A DNA stretch of 64,000 bases from Elmis aenea (GCA_947652605.1 OX393577.1:50939494-51003493); one strand, 5' to 3'; positions 22,776 through 35,397 are shown, counted from the stretch's first letter. Numbers and translations: made by a program. Notes: generated by a model from the sequence alone, not told the origin.

Positions 22776-25462
22776 CAGGGTGGTCCAAATTTGATGGAAT
22801 TACATGGGTATCTCGCTTAATATTGAAGATACGAGTAACGGCTAAATTACCAAAAATGTGCAGTTTTTGGAGACTCAGAACCATTTTCAAAAATATTCTC
22901 TCATTTCCATTTTTTAAGTTATTGAAACAAAAGTTTTTTTTTTTAACATTTGATGTGTCTTGTCTCCGTTAATGTTGTAAATATAAAAAAAAATTGAAGC
23001 TTAGTTTTAGATATTTTTTTGTAAAATTCGATTATACTGAAAAAAAAAGTTCACGCTTGCCGTTAAAAAGTTGACACAAACTTACTTTTTTTTTAAATGG
23101 AAGTTATAGTTGGCTATGTGCTATGGCCTATTTCCATTTTTCGTTTTTTCTCTTTTTAAATATATAAGGATTGATGTAGTTATTTTCGAGAATACGCAAG
23201 TTACGAAGGTTTTTTAGTTCCTTTTTTTAAAGAAAAATATAGCAGGCTGCAAAAAAAACAAGGTGTAAACCTTTTAAAACTCATGTTTTACTATAGTTAC
23301 GAAGGTTTTTTAATTTGTTGTTGAGGCAAATATAAATATTTGAACGTAAGATGAACAACAATATATTGCATATTGCATAACTGCTGATTCTGACTATATT
23401 GTTGTTATATTATGTCGAAATATTTATAATGTTTATCTCAACAACAAATTAAAAACCTTCGTAACTATAGTAATACATGAGTTTTAAAAGGTTTACACCT
23501 TGTTTTGTTTTAAATTGACAGCCTAATAGATTTTCCTTAAAAAAAAAAAAAACCTTCTATGTTTTAGGCTTCCGCGGCCGATGTCCAATGTATACAGGGT
23601 GTCCCAGATTACATTTCCAGCATGGGGATCTCGCTTATTATAAGAGATACAGGTTTGTTTAAATTAGATGAATTATTCCTTGGTATGAAAGGAGCCACAA
23701 TCAATTTTTAAAAGTACAAAATTCGTCGTGCTTCAGATGTTATAGCAAAAAGTATGAAAATGTCGAATTTCTTTTTTCTTTCATAACTTTTTTGTCTTAA
23801 TCGTTAGAGCAATTTTATTTGTACTTTCTGAAGGTACTTTTTAATGGAGAATGTAACTGTCAGTTTAGATTTTTTTTAACACCTACCATTTTCGAGATAT
23901 TACCCCCAATTCCATTTTTTCCTATGGGCCGCGAAGTTGGCTATGGAATAGTTGAATGTGCTTTTTTTTACTCGTTTAAATGAGATATTACTTGCTATAC
24001 CTATTTTTATAAACAAGTCACAAAATGAAAAAAATCGTATTTTACCTATGACTTATCAAGCTATCTATGAAAATAAAAACAAAAAACAACTAATTAAATG
24101 TCAAATGACAGTTGCCATTTGTCTGCGGTATCATTTATTAGAATTTCATATTATTGTTGTGTAATTCGATAGTCTTTGTAGTAATTATTGTTATAATGAT
24201 GGCTACATTTAAAAATAGCGAAAAATTTGACATGTTGAGATGCTACATTCTTTACCATAAAAACTGTGGAAGCTGAGCGAATATACTTGAGCTATATCTT
24301 GAGAAAAGGCAACGAAGAGTGTGTAATTACAGAAATTTGGAAATAAATTTAAAAGAATATGGTTTCTTCGAAAAACCAACCAAAAATCCAAAACAAATCC
24401 ATACAGAATTACAAATATCTATTTTGCACAGTTTCTGTTGTAAAGAATTTAGCATTTCAACATTAAATTTTTTTAATTAGTTGTAAATGTGCCCATAATT
24501 ATATGAAAACAAATTTGCTACAAAAACTATGGAATTACACGCCTATACTATACATTTTAATAAATGATGTCGCATACAAATGGTAACTGTCATTTGACAT
24601 TTAATTAGTTGTTTTTTGTTTTTATTTTCATAGATAGCTTGATAAGTCATGGGTAAAATACGATTTTTTTTTCATATTGTGACTTGTTTATAAAAATAGG
24701 TATAGCAAGTAATATCTCATTTAAACGAGTAGAAAAAAGCACATTCAACTATTCCATAGCCAACTTCGCGGCCCATAAGAAAAAATGGAATTGGGGGTAA
24801 TATCTCGAAAATGGTAGGTGTTAAAAAAAATCTAAAATGACAGTTACATTCTCCATTAAAAAGTACCTTCAGAAAGTACAAATAAAATTGCTCTAACGAT
24901 TAAGACAAAAAAGTTATGAAAGAAAAAAGAAATTCGACATTTTCATACTTTTTGCTATAACATCTGAAGCACGACGAATTTTGTACTTTTAAAAATTGAT
25001 TGTGGCTCCTTTCATACCAAGGAATAATTCATCTAATTTAAACAAACCTGTATCTCTTATAATAAGCGAGATCCCCATGCTGGAAATGTAATCTGGGACA
25101 CCCTGTATAGGTAGGTTGTTTCCGGGTTGGAACCGCGTCGAACGTTTCTTCATAAAAACCTTCGTAACTTGCCTATTATTAAAAATAACTACATCAACCC
25201 TCATATATTTAATATTAGAATTAAATAAGGAATTTAATAGGTCATAGTCAACTAAAGTTTCCATTTTAAAAAAGGTAAGTTTGTGTCATAAATTTTTAAC
25301 AGCGAGCGTAACATATTTTGTTTAGTGTAATCGAATTTTACAAAAAAAATATCTAAAAATAATCACCATAAATTTTTTCAATATTTACGTCAATAACGGA
25401 TATATGACATACTATAAATATGACAAAAAAAAACACTTTTTTTTGCTAATAACTTAAAAACA
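22776..25462. mobile_element. Palindromic mariner-like element E1, interrupted
   Basis: The left arm (22776-~23570) starts CAGGGTGGTCCAAATTTGAT and is closely related to element B. The inverted right arm resumes at about 25150 (AAAACCTTCGTAACTTGCC) and fades near 25462 before the terminus. Element E2 sits between, with some unrelated sequence at both junctions (23570-23592 and 25108-25145). Confidence 0.8.
23593..25107. mobile_element. Palindromic mariner-like element E2 with N-terminal transposase remnant
   Basis: The ends TACAGGGTGTCCCAGATTAC and their inverse bound arms of almost 600 bases. The loop at about 24196-24410 reads on the plus strand MMATFKNSEKFDMLRCYILY, HKNCGS, then after a stop LELYLEKRQRRVCNYRNL and LKEYGFFEKP. 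This resembles the N-terminal helix-turn-helix region of mariner-type transposases common in beetles (DUF4817 type). It is nested in E1. Confidence 0.88.
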
Positions 25463-25514
25463 GGAAATTTTCGAGGGGGATTTATCCCCCTAATTCCCCA
25501 TTGCGTACGCTACT
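25463..25514 (-). mobile_element. Truncated transposon end
   Basis: On the minus strand it starts CCAGTAGCGTACGCAATGGG and includes the hairpin GGGGGATAAATCCCCC. It abuts the broken end of element E1, so it is either the insertion that removed that end or a later join. Confidence 0.45.
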
Positions 25515-26342
25515 GGTCATCGTTCCCGGGTTTGGAATCGCGTCTTCTTTAGTTTCGTGTTGACGTTTCGACCATATTGTCTTGGTCTTTTTTAAAAAGA
25601 CAGTTGTTTTGAAAAAGACCGAGACAATTTCAGAGTTGAAATATATTTATTTATGAAATGGAGTTTTCGAGACAGTGGATTTAAAATTGGAACTAGGTGA
25701 CCTAACCAATTATGTTACATTGATTAAAATAAAACAAATAATACTATAAATTATCATTATTATTATATTATCAACATTAACTATTTTTTGCTATACGATA
25801 ATTGCTCATTATTAATGAAAAAGTATAAACAATTTATGATAATAATTCAATTTTTGTGGGGCCCTGACACTTGGGGGCCTAGGGCTTAAGCCCTATTAGT
25901 CCCTATGTAGGTCCGCCCCTGGGCTAGCGATGCCCATCCACTTGGAGCGACCCTCTAAATTCAGAGGTTAACATTGTTTAATGCAATACAATTTAAAAAT
26001 ATTCTAAAGTTAAACTAATACGCGCATTTGCGTTTTACTTGCGCAATATGTTATATTACCGCGAGAATTTTTTTCATAAAAGTTGCAAACCTAAGATTTA
26101 TCAAAGTAGCCTGTGAAAAAATAGTAAACAACAGAAAGCTGTAAAATTTAATTATGTGATGAAAATGTAATGTACAGCTATAAAACAAAAGCATAAATGA
26201 AATAAAAATATAAGAAGTACCTACCTAATTAAAATAATTTATTGATTTCGATATTATATTTTTCATTTATTCAAATATCTTTAAATGTACTCTGTATTTG
26301 TAAATGTATCATTTTAACTCTTGAAATTTGTATCAAATTATT
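25515..26342. other. Mixed spacer with one hAT-like terminus
   Basis: At 25860-25922 the minus strand starts CCAGGGGCGGACCTACATAG followed by a GGGCTTAAGCCC hairpin, a hAT-like end. Near 25560 a GTTGACGTTTCGAC motif recalls SINE or other repeat consensus. Its partner end was not found and there is no gene. Confidence 0.4.
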
Positions 26343-26839
26343 CATAAAATAACTATCGATGGATTCGTTAGAGGATGCTCCATTTAAATAACCGCTTGTG
26401 CCACCATAGTTCCATTTAAAAAAATTTACTTTTTGTCAAAAAACCGATTCCGCAACCTTCAAAGCCGATTAAATTAACCTAAATGTCATTTAAAATTTAC
26501 AAAAACGCTTTTTGGACAATTGTTGATATAATAAAATTCAATTTATGCAGATCACGACACACTTAATAAAAAATTAAATTTTGTTTTAAAAATTATTTGA
26601 GGGTATAATAATTCGCCAAAATAGTGCAGTTGTATCCAAAATCGCTTCCTCTTTCCAAAAATGTAAACATACAGGGAGTTCCATTTAAAAAACCAAAGTT
26701 GGAGTAATTTTCGGCGAAACCGGAAGTGCAACAATTGAGTGCATGTGTTCACACATATCGTAAGTCTAAAATTTCATTTATCTAAAATCAAAACTAAAGG
26801 AAGAAAGAAGGTGTACCACACTTCATTTACACTCGGTAT
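26343..26839 (-). repeat. Partial copy of palindromic element I
   Basis: It matches the right half of the 53125-53962 element, from a shared TCGATGGATTCGTTAGA-like block near 26354 to the terminus ACACTCGGTATA at 26839. The left half is missing. Confidence 0.75.
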
Positions 26840-27880
26840 ACACTAAACCTATCTTTTAAAATTAAGAGTGTCGAAGATATAAACAAAAGAACGTTAACGC
26901 CAAGTAGAGCTATAAAGTAGAAATATTTTGGCTAATTTAACTATATCTTTATATATTTTACAGTACTATATTCGCTTGTCTTTATCGCATGCATATTTAT
27001 ATTTACATCTGTAGTAGTATTCTAAAAATTTCGTATCGTTTAGAAATCTTCTTTTACCAATTCGGTTTCAATGTACAAATTAATTTTATGAAATGATTGT
27101 TGTTTTGCTTGTAAACGCTATCTTTCACTTTTTATACTGTTGTTTTTAGTAATCGTTGTGAAAACTGTAGACACATAAAAATAAAGGAATTTTTTTTATA
27201 AATTCCGATGTAACACCTAGTTTGTATTAAAATGTAAAGGTCTTTACGGTTGAAATCATTTGTAAGATTCAATTATTCCGAACGTCTCTCATCACATCCC
27301 TTTTATGTTTAAAACTCTGAAGCTTTCAACACTATAATTAGATTTCTCGCTGAATTCAATGAAATGTTAAAAAATTGACGTAAAGCAACTTTATTATTTG
27401 GTTTTATTGACAACGTTGCGTTGTTATAATGACCTATCTGTTATATAATCATTGTTTTAGATTAATTTTAGATATTTGTGAGTGACGCACAGCAAACAAT
27501 TGAATTAACACACGCGATATGTTGTTATTGGTGTGGTTTATAATAAAACAATGATTGTCAAATAAGCTAAAATATAATCTTTATATACTTTAATTACTGT
27601 GAAAAAGTACGTAGAGGTAGTTAATTAACTTCTATTTATTCTAATATGACATATCGGTTTTGATGTGCTTCAATTTGAATTGATAGCTTAAAAAAGTGTG
27701 ATATGTAAAATCACAGAAATCGCTAAAATGAGCAAAAAATTAAATTTAATATTCATAATGTAATGGTATAAGTTGAAATAAATACCAACATGATCAATTT
27801 GATAACAGTAAAAACCGGAAATTTTCAATATTATATAGAAATTCAAATTTTTGGCAATTGTGATAATTACAAATGCCACA
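26840..27880. other. AT-rich spacer without recognised gene
   Basis: No coding signal, known repeat or element end was recognised. Confidence 0.4.
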
Positions 27881-28316
27881 TAATAGTATATTACCTACAT
27901 AACAAGAGTTGCAAGAAGCATATTACGCACGAGTGGAAAAGTTGCGCACGGAGCCGAGTAGCGGCGAGTGCGTATTTCCACGAGTGCGTAATTGCTTTAC
28001 AACTCGTGTTATGTAGCTTACTTTTTCTACGATCACATAATACATACGATTTTAACGGCGTTTTGGCTAATATACACATGTAATTACGTCAATTTTGACG
28101 TAAGTCTACTTTGACATTTCTAGACAAGTGTGCGTTTTGCTTACCGTGCGTTATAACTCACTTGCTAGGCATGCAGGAAGTGTTTGACGTGAGTCTACTT
28201 TGATCATTTCTTTAAAAAAACTGTGCTTTTTGCTTACCGTGCGTAAGGACCCACTTACCTACTATGCATGTAGGCTGTACGGTACGAGTCATTTACATTA
28301 GCGGTCGTAGAAAAAC
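27881..28316 (+). repeat. Dispersed foldback-type repeat, copy 1
   Basis: It is similar over its length to 43229-43616. It starts TAATAGTATATTAC and has a hairpin around CACTCGTGC-type sequence (27925-28010). Two tandem ~95-base blocks (TTTGACGTAAGTCTACTTTG and TTTGACGTGAGTCTACTTTG) follow. It ends GGTCGTAGAAAAA, the inverse of TTTTTCTACGATCAC at 28022, so part folds back. No coding content. Confidence 0.8.
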
Positions 28317-28484
28317 TTTTCTAAGGCACATGTGTGGAACGGATTAATTCGATTTACATTTATTTCTTAAAAAAATGTATTCAAAAGTCGAACAATTTGA
28401 AAATCGAATTATTTCCTGGAGGGGATCGTATGTGTATGCGAAGTTCAAGGTTTCACTGTACTTTCAGTTTGTATGGCATATATG

Positions 28485-29387
28485 TAAAGGGCGTTTCAAC
28501 AAGAGGTGTAGGATTTGAATTGCAGAAAATTTTTCATTTGTCAAATCTTTTAAAGTTTTTATTTGACAGCTGTCATCTATTTCCTAGTAGATTTTATTAT
28601 GGACCGGTACACAATCGCTGTGCGCATACAAATCGTTGAATTTTATGCCGAAAATTCACTTTCTTTCACGAATACAATTCGCAAAATTTATGCATTTTTC
28701 CCAAATAATCGTGTACCAAGTGAAACCTCCATTCGCAACTGAACAAAAAAAAGAGACCGCTTTACTACAAAATCTAAAGACGTTTGTCGTTAATTCGAAA
28801 ATATTGCCGCAGCGAGTAAAAGTGTCGAAAAAGACCCAAAACCTTCAATTCTTCGAGAACGATGCTGAAAGGACTGTTTCAGTCAATAAAGTGCGCAATA
28901 AAGACAAATTTACCCTTTTTATGGCCTGAGCTGAAAAATAGATACAGCGGACCTCTACTTCCAACAAGATAATGCCACGTACCATACAAGTGACGAAACA
29001 ATCACTTTATTGCGTTCCAAATTTCCAGGTCGTTTGATTTCGAGAAATGGCAACATCAATTGGCCACCAAGATCATGCGATTTGAAACCATTGGACATTT
29101 TTATTTTGGTCTAAAATGAAAGAAAAGTCTATGCCTATAAACCACAGTCCATTCTCAGAGCCAACATCGAAGCCGCTATTGCTGAGATAGAGCCGGGGCG
29201 AAAAAATGACCAGAAACTTCAAGAAAAGGGTGGCGGTCAGTGAAAAGAGCCGAGGCGGCAATTTGGATGATGTGCTATTCTACCCATAATCAATATGCCT
29301 CTATTCAATAACGATATTAAAATTTTTTTTTTTTTAAAAGTCTTATTAAAAAAACAAATCCTACATCTTCTGTTGAAACACCCTTTA
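28485..29387 (+). mobile_element. Mariner-like element with degenerate transposase
   Basis: The inverted ends read AAAGGGCGTTTCAACAAGAG and its near inverse at 29365-29387. The plus strand encodes MDRYTIAVRIQIVEFYAENS (from 28600), DLYFQQDNATYHTSDE around the second catalytic aspartate, WPPRSCDLKPLDIF around the third, and a C-terminal SILRANIEAAIAEIEP block. Frameshifts and stops separate them, and the region of the first catalytic aspartate is missing. Non-functional. Confidence 0.85.
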
Positions 29388-29984
29388 GTAATCTTAATGA
29401 CTAAAATCTCGGGTTATTTAAAATAAACCTTTTAATTTTATATTTAAAACATTTAAAAAGTTTTGCTCTTTTGTGATTCCAACATATTAAAAAATAAATA
29501 AGTTACGAGAACATGTTTAACAATATTCAGATTTTTTCTTTTGACTTAATCTTGGAAACAGATTTACATATTTAATTTTCGTTTTCTTTGTTGTATTCAT
29601 CCCATAAATTCGAACCGGTATTATCGTCTTACCTAATTTAAAATTTTGCAGTTGATAATGAGAAATTGACGAATTAAAATTAAAATTGAAGTCATTTAAA
29701 TTTTTTAGGATATTTCAGAAACTTGGCTACATATTTTGTTTTTTTTCTTACCGTGTACATACAAACCGTTTGGTCAAATAATACCTAGACTACATGATAA
29801 AACTTTTTTTTAAATAAAATCTATTTTATGTCGAAGGGATCGCCTTCAAAATAGTCCCTTGCACTCAGTGGCGACGAGAGGGTGGAATACCCTTTCGACG
29901 CCCCTGCCACCACTGTCAGCGCCTTTATTAACTTCTGGAAAAGCACTACTAGTCACTAGTCACTAGTCACTTTTAGGAATTGCT
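29388..29984. other. AT-rich spacer
   Basis: A short segment at 29868-29930 (CAGTGGCGACGAGAGGGTGG) resembles a transposon terminus, and CTAGTCACTAGTCACTAGTC near 29949 is a small tandem repeat. Nothing else was recognised. Confidence 0.4.
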
Positions 29985-30275
29985 CTTGGGTCAGCCAAAC
30001 ATATTATACCTTCAATTGTTGGATAACATCGTTATATTGCGATTCTTTAGTTACGAAAAGCAAAAGATGTCAAAAGGGGCCAAGTCATGTGAATATGCAG
30101 GGTGAGGAATGACGGTAACCTCGTTTTTTTGCGAAATACTGCCTAACCAGAAGGTACGACTTAGGACGCTTTCTGGTCTTCTGTTAAGAGATGATGAATA
30201 AACTTTGCAGCAACACAACTCATGATGCGTGGAGTATTGGTCAAAATGTTTTGGCAAGTTCTTCTGCTGCCGAGT
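29985..30275 (-). pseudogene. Mariner transposase fragment
   Basis: The minus-strand reading holds MSCVAAKFIHHLLTEDQKAS followed, across a deletion and frameshift, by NEVTVIPHPAYSHDLAPFDI. These match the linker and the third catalytic aspartate region of classical mariner transposases. The DNA between is absent and stops are present. It lies about 290 bases upstream of the first visible cuticle exon. Confidence 0.75.
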
Positions 30276-30566
30276 GGCACGAATAATAATTTAAATATTT
30301 TACGTCTGCAGCAGAGTTTGAAGATATTTTCGGCTTTTCATTATCTTTGATTAAAGTTTTTATTTTTTTAACGCGCTTGAATCGCTAAAAACACGTGCCC
30401 CAGCTTGCAGCATATTCTCCGGAGGCCGTTTTCAAAAGTTTATATAAAGATTTTTTTAATACTTACAGTTCGGCATACCCTGACTCTTAACACTTTTAGT
30501 ACTAATTAGCAGACGTCAAGTAGGGTTCCAATCGCATTAATACAATAATGTTTCTCAAATTTGCAG
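30276..30566. other. Upstream flank of the first visible cuticle exon
   Basis: It ends in a splice acceptor TTTGCAG. TATATAAA at 30441-30448 could be a TATA-like element, but no in-frame ATG follows before the acceptor, so it does not give a complete first exon. The ATG at 30548 is in the wrong frame. Confidence 0.4.
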
Positions 30567-30914
30567 AATCCAAATCCTTTACATTCATCAACATCACACT
30601 CCATATTGTTCGCCGTCATAAGCCTAACTTTAACAATATGCGCGTGTTTGGAAGAGGAAGTGAGGGAGATATACCTTCAACCACGTAATTTTAACCCTCA
30701 TCCTTACCAAACCGGATATGAGACAGAGATCCGGACTAGCGGAAACAGAGGACCCGTATTGTTTCCAGGGACACCTCCCGGTCCAGTCGACATTAATGGG
30801 AATTTTGAGAACGCTAATGGATATGCGTACAACAGTCATCCTATTGACAGTCATCCGTACGCTGCATTGGCTAGAAAACACAAATATAAACAAGGAGGAC
30901 GTTTTCAATTCCAG
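30567..30914 (+). CDS. Cuticular protein (RR family), first visible exon
   Basis: This exon of 116 codons encodes the secretory signal and N-terminal part of a chitin-binding cuticular protein. It opens after TTTGCAG and closes at CAG|GTAATA, both in phase 0. A hydrophobic stretch ILFAVISLTLTICACL at codons 13-28 is a signal peptide core, followed by an acidic EEEVREI and a proline/asparagine-rich mature region (FNPHPY, VLFPGTPPGPVD, NANGYAYNSHPI). There is no ATG in this frame, so the start codon lies in an upstream exon, as is common in insect cuticle genes whose first intron cuts the signal peptide. The product would be secreted to the cuticle by epidermal cells. I did not locate the upstream exon. 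The family assignment rests on the RR domain in exon 56109-56948. Confidence 0.82.
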
Positions 30915-31213
30915 GTAATAAATTATCCACTTTATGATTTAGTAAGGTAATATCGACGCCGTCGATACTATCTCGTATAATTATTGTTTGAACGATAAAT
31001 TTCACACAATAAATAGTTCACTGTTACGGTCTACAAGATTCCTTATGTAATAAGGAAATAGTTCACTATAAAAACACATAAATAAAAATATGAACAGGGT
31101 AAATATTTAAACTATTTAAAAAATTTGAACAAAAATATGTTGTGGCCCAACAATACCCAATAATAATATTGCAAAGGTTTTTATGTTTATAAATCAAATG
31201 GAATTAAACTATT

Positions 31214-32411
31214 ATATCGGGTGTCCACTTGCAAGCTCGAACATAGGAATTTAACATTGTTTTGAATATTTTCGTGGATTCCTGCTGGCCAATTCAATTA
31301 ATATGAAAGATAAAGGTACCAATAGAAAAATAAATTTATTGCGCATCTAACGGTACTAGTAATAAGACTAAAGGTACACTTTACGTTTAAGATATTAATC
31401 TAAAATTTGATGATTGTTAAACCTGAAAGACCGCGATTTTCCTTAAACCTCAATTTTGACAGTAGTTCTCTATTATTATTTAGTCATGAGTCCTTCTACT
31501 GTTAGGTGTAGGACTGTTGAGTTGTGTTGTGCTGAATTTTTTTCATGTTTTTCTGTCTTGTGCTAGCCTTTTTATGTCTTTCCATTTGATGTTTCTATCC
31601 GCTGCTGCTTTTTTAACTTCGTCGTGCCAGGTTTTTCTTGGTCTACCTCGTTTGTTTTTTCCCTGTGTTCTTGCTTCATATGCTCTTCTGGTTAACCTTT
31701 CTTCTTTCATCCTATAAATGTGACCCAACCATCCCAGCTGCCTTTCCTGTATTTTTGTTTCAACTGATTTTATCTTTAATTGTTCTCTATATGTTTCGTT
31801 TCTGATTCTGTCTTTTTTTGTTTTTCCTTGGATTTTTCATAGAAATCTCATTTCTGCTGCATTCACTCGGCTACTATTTTTATTTGTTAGTGCCCAAGTT
31901 TCACTTCCGTATAAAAGTGCCGGAGTTACTACCTTTTTGACCACTTCTACTTTTGTTGTTTTTGGGACTTCTCTATTTCAAAAAAATGTTGTTCTTAAAC
32001 TGTTAGTTTAATTAATTGTTAACGTTACATACAAGCAATTTTTTGAAATTGCTGGACATATTTTGAAATTGTATTTGCAGAAGGTACAGGTCTGTTATTA
32101 AACTAAAAACTTTTTTTTATTATTGTTGAAAACGTTTTGAATAAGAAGATTTTTTAAACTGTTTTTTATATTTTTACCTATTGGGTTAAACGGCAAACAA
32201 ATCTCTCACTCTCAGCAAGCTGTGGCCGCTGTGAAGAGTTTTTACCACAAAATTCTTTCTCCATTGAAGTAATTTTATCTTTCTATTGGTACCATTATCT
32301 TTCATACTAGTTGAATTGGCGAGCAGGAAACCATGCAAACGTTCAAAACAATGTTAAGTCATACTGTGGTTAAATCGTTAGGTTCGAGCTTGCAAGTGGA
32401 CATCTGGTATA
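31214..32411. mobile_element. Palindromic mariner-like element G carrying a LINE
   Basis: The ends ATCGGGTGTCCACTTGCAAG and the inverse CTTGCAAGTGGACATCTGG have arms of over 200 bases that share TGGTACCTTTATC-like blocks. The LINE fragment 31490-31985 occupies the interior. Confidence 0.75.
31490..31985 (-). pseudogene. RTE-like LINE 3' fragment, best preserved copy
   Basis: The minus strand reads VVTPALLYGSETWALTNKN, AEMRFL(stop)KIQGKTKKDRIR, QERQLGWLGHIYRMKEERL, KNKRGRPRKTWHDEVKKAA, KWKDIKRLAQDRKTWKKFS. Only one internal stop interrupts about 150 codons. This is the conserved C-terminal tail of insect RTE-like elements. It is the reference that reveals the empty target sites of the insertions at 10.4 and 11.1 kb. 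Confidence 0.85.
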
Positions 32412-32611
32412 CAGTGCAGGGCAAAAGTATGGAAACCGGCAAATATCTAGAATAATTTTACAATTAAATATGGTATTTGATCATCATCGTTTTTCACGAT
32501 TTGGTGAAAGTATTAAGGTTGCAATATTACTTCTGGTTTAACCGGAAACCGATCCAAAATTGAAACTTTTAAGTATAACGTGTATATTTTTATACTTTTG
32601 CATTCCTCTTT
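32411..32611. mobile_element. Small Tc1/mariner-type MITE
   Basis: It starts ACAGTGCAGGGCAAAAGTAT and the right side has the partly inverted TATACTTTTGCATTCC. It is about 200 bases, between elements G and H. The right end is degenerate. Confidence 0.5.
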
Positions 32612-34025
32612 AAAGGGTGATTGAAATTCGAGTTTAAGCATGGGGATCTCGCTTATTATTATAGCTAGAGTATAGGTTTAAGTTTGGCAAAGTTGCTAAA
32701 TTTCGTGCTCATTAATAATCTAAAGAAAAATTGGAAATATCTCAAACGGTATCCGAGAAAATTAGGAAAAACCGGAAAATACGATTTTCGAAAATCGTCT
32801 ATAACTCTTTTGGAGTACAAAATATTTCAAGTGTGTAAAAACAATGCCGAAGCAACTTTTTAGGCCCAATCGGATGGTGGTCACAAATTTTTCCTAGATC
32901 GTTTCGTTTTTGTTTTATTACAACCAGGGCTCGAAATCGAAAAATATTTTGGGTAACGGTTAACCGAAATCGAGAACTTTATTTTTATAACGGTTTTTGT
33001 TTGAAAACCGGTTTTATTCGTAAAAAACCGGTTTAGTGTAAAAAACCGATTTAAATTATAAACCGGTTTAAAAAACCGGTTAAATTAACCGGTTTTTAAA
33101 ATTATTTAGATCAGGAATGCAAAGGGTGAAAAGATGTTATTTATTTATAATTTTATAATAAATGTACAATCAAGCGTTTAGTAATGACTTTTGGTAAACA
33201 AATCGCATATAATACAGATTTGTATTTTTCATCGTGATTTTTATTAAAAAAAGATGGTAAAAAAAACCGGTTTTTTATTATTTTGGTTAAAGTTTACCGT
33301 TTTTTTTGCCTTTAAAAATAACGGTTTCGGTTTCGGTTAAAAATCACTTTTTCTGACAAAAAATAACGGTTAACCGGTTTTTTAAACCGGTTTAAAAAAC
33401 CGGTTTCATGCCCTGATTACAACCAACTTTATTTTTTCTTTTGCTATTTACGTAATCAAATAGCATTTATTTTTCTAAATCCATTGATGTATCACACATG
33501 GTATTTTACTTTTTCTTTCGTTGTCAAATTTCAAAAAATACGTTTTATTTAAACAATAACCGTTATAAATCAGTTATGCCGGTCATTGAAGTTTATTTTG
33601 TTTCCATGACAACCGATCAACAAACTAAAAGTTTTGAAGGCGTGTTAGTCGTAAAATGAACTTTAATAACGAAGAAAAACGCGATATGCTGCCCATTAGA
33701 GAAAACAAAGTTGGTTGTCTAAAACAAAAACGAATCGATCTAGGAAAATATTGTGACCACCATCCGATTCGGCTTAAAAAGTTGCTTGGGCAACTTTTTT
33801 ACACATTTAAAATATTTCAAACTCCAAAGGAGTTATAAACGATTTACAAAATTGGACTTTCCAGTTTTTCCTAATTTTCTCGGATACCGTTTCAGATATT
33901 TCCAATTTCTCTTTGGATTATCAAAAAGCATCGAATTTAGTAACTTTGCCAGATTTAAACCTATACTCTAGCTATTATAATAAGCGAGATCCCCATGCTT
34001 AAACTCGAATTTCAATCACCCTGTA
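32611..34025. mobile_element. Palindromic mariner-like element H with transposase remnant and hAT insert
   Basis: The ends AAAGGGTGATTGAAATTCGA and the inverse at 34005-34025 have arms of roughly 300 bases outside the hAT. The interior near 33656 reads MNFNNEEKRDMLPIRENK, which resembles the N-terminal helix-turn-helix start of mariner-type transposases (compare NSEKFDMLRCY in element E2). A hAT of 491 bases with its own duplication sits in the left arm. Confidence 0.85.
32925..33415. mobile_element. hAT non-autonomous element with perfect 8-base duplication
   Basis: The termini CAGGGCTCGAAATCG and CGGTTTCATGCCCTG are flanked by ATTACAAC at 32917-32924 and 33416-33423. The interior is filled with AACCGGTTT-type motifs, also seen in the hAT at 48712. 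Confidence 0.92.
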
Positions 34026-35397
34026 TATCAGGTTATATGGATCTAAAGTCAACCGTTGTCGTAAAATTACACTTTAATGAAAATTTTGCGATACAGCACT
34101 TTAAAAAAGGTTCAACATTTAAAAGCTTTGGAAAGTTGGTAGACATTCGTTAAAAGTTAGATTGACAATATTCAAATTAACATTTTACAAGTTTGACCAG
34201 GAATAAAAAACGCCCTTTATCATATTTTAAAAATGTAGGTTATGTAAAGTGTTAAAATAATGTAGCACACGGTATCTCAAATTCGAGGCATAATACAGGG
34301 ATCTCGCTCACCTTAGGACCTACTGAGTGGGTTAAATTGGGACAAAATTGCGAAATTTAGTGGATAAATCCACTACTGCCATTAATGTCAATGCAAATGC
34401 ATACGATTTATCTTTTTTATATTTCAAATTGTGTGCAACTAAATTTTTATTAAATTATGTGAAAACAAAATCTGTTTACTAGTCGGGTAAGCACTAAGTT
34501 TGTCGTGCCAAAAAGATTTCTCCAAAACGTACGTTCACGGTTTTAATCGTATTTGTTTTATAACCATAATTAGAACGCAATGTTAAGTAATTGCATAACA
34601 AATCATAAGTGCGTGATAACGTGGGAAGGCTACACACATCAACAATTAAAAACCTTACTCAATCAGTTGCATACGTTGTGAAAAAGATAAGTAACTTTTA
34701 ACTGAAGTTCACGTACATGTCGTATTTAACCGGATCTTCTCACAATCATCATTCACACAAAACCGCATCAATTTGCATTTTTACATATTTGATGGCATTC
34801 ATCGGTAGATAATTTAGTAAATGGTGAACTTGCAGTTTGAATAAATAATGAGTCTACCAAAAATGGGGTTGCATAATGCTGATAGCATCTAAAGGCTAAC
34901 AACAATGGCTTGTTTAGAAATGTTTCGAATTTTTAGGGCAGCTAATTGGGAGATTTCGGAGTTGTTCTTTCACCTTAATATTGTATATGAGTGTCCTTGA
35001 ACTTTCAGGTACGTCACAGTGTATTAAGATTTCTTAAGTTGCGTGATCTCGATGTCGTGTAAAAAATACAACACGATCTATTTTAAAGGCCTCTTTAATT
35101 GTAAAATATGGACCGTCTATTATGAAAGTGTTGTTTAAGTCCATTTTTGGAGAAAAAAAATGGGAAGACAAATGATTAGACCGAGGAATTCTTAGACCAA
35201 TCTAAGATTCATGAATAAATGACTGCGTAATAATTTATAATAAAAATGGTTTAAGTCTCTTTCGTGTAGTGTTTAAACACTGGGTAAGCTGAGGAGCAAA
35301 ACTGTACCATTTTACAAATAAATTCGCCATGTAATGCGAAAATCAACGTTTTTATAATAAATTAATAAAGCATAATGTAATTTGCAATAAGTAAGTA
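34026..35397. other. AT-rich intronic spacer
   Basis: A short piece at 34270-34390 (CAGGGATCTCGCTCACC, TGGGTTAAATTGGGACAAAA) resembles a mariner arm. No gene was recognised. Confidence 0.4.

Noticed and set aside
30548..30690. Frame starting ATG at 30548 as the true start of the cuticle gene
   Set aside because: It is out of frame with the signal peptide and stops soon; the exon instead begins after the TTTGCAG acceptor at 30566.
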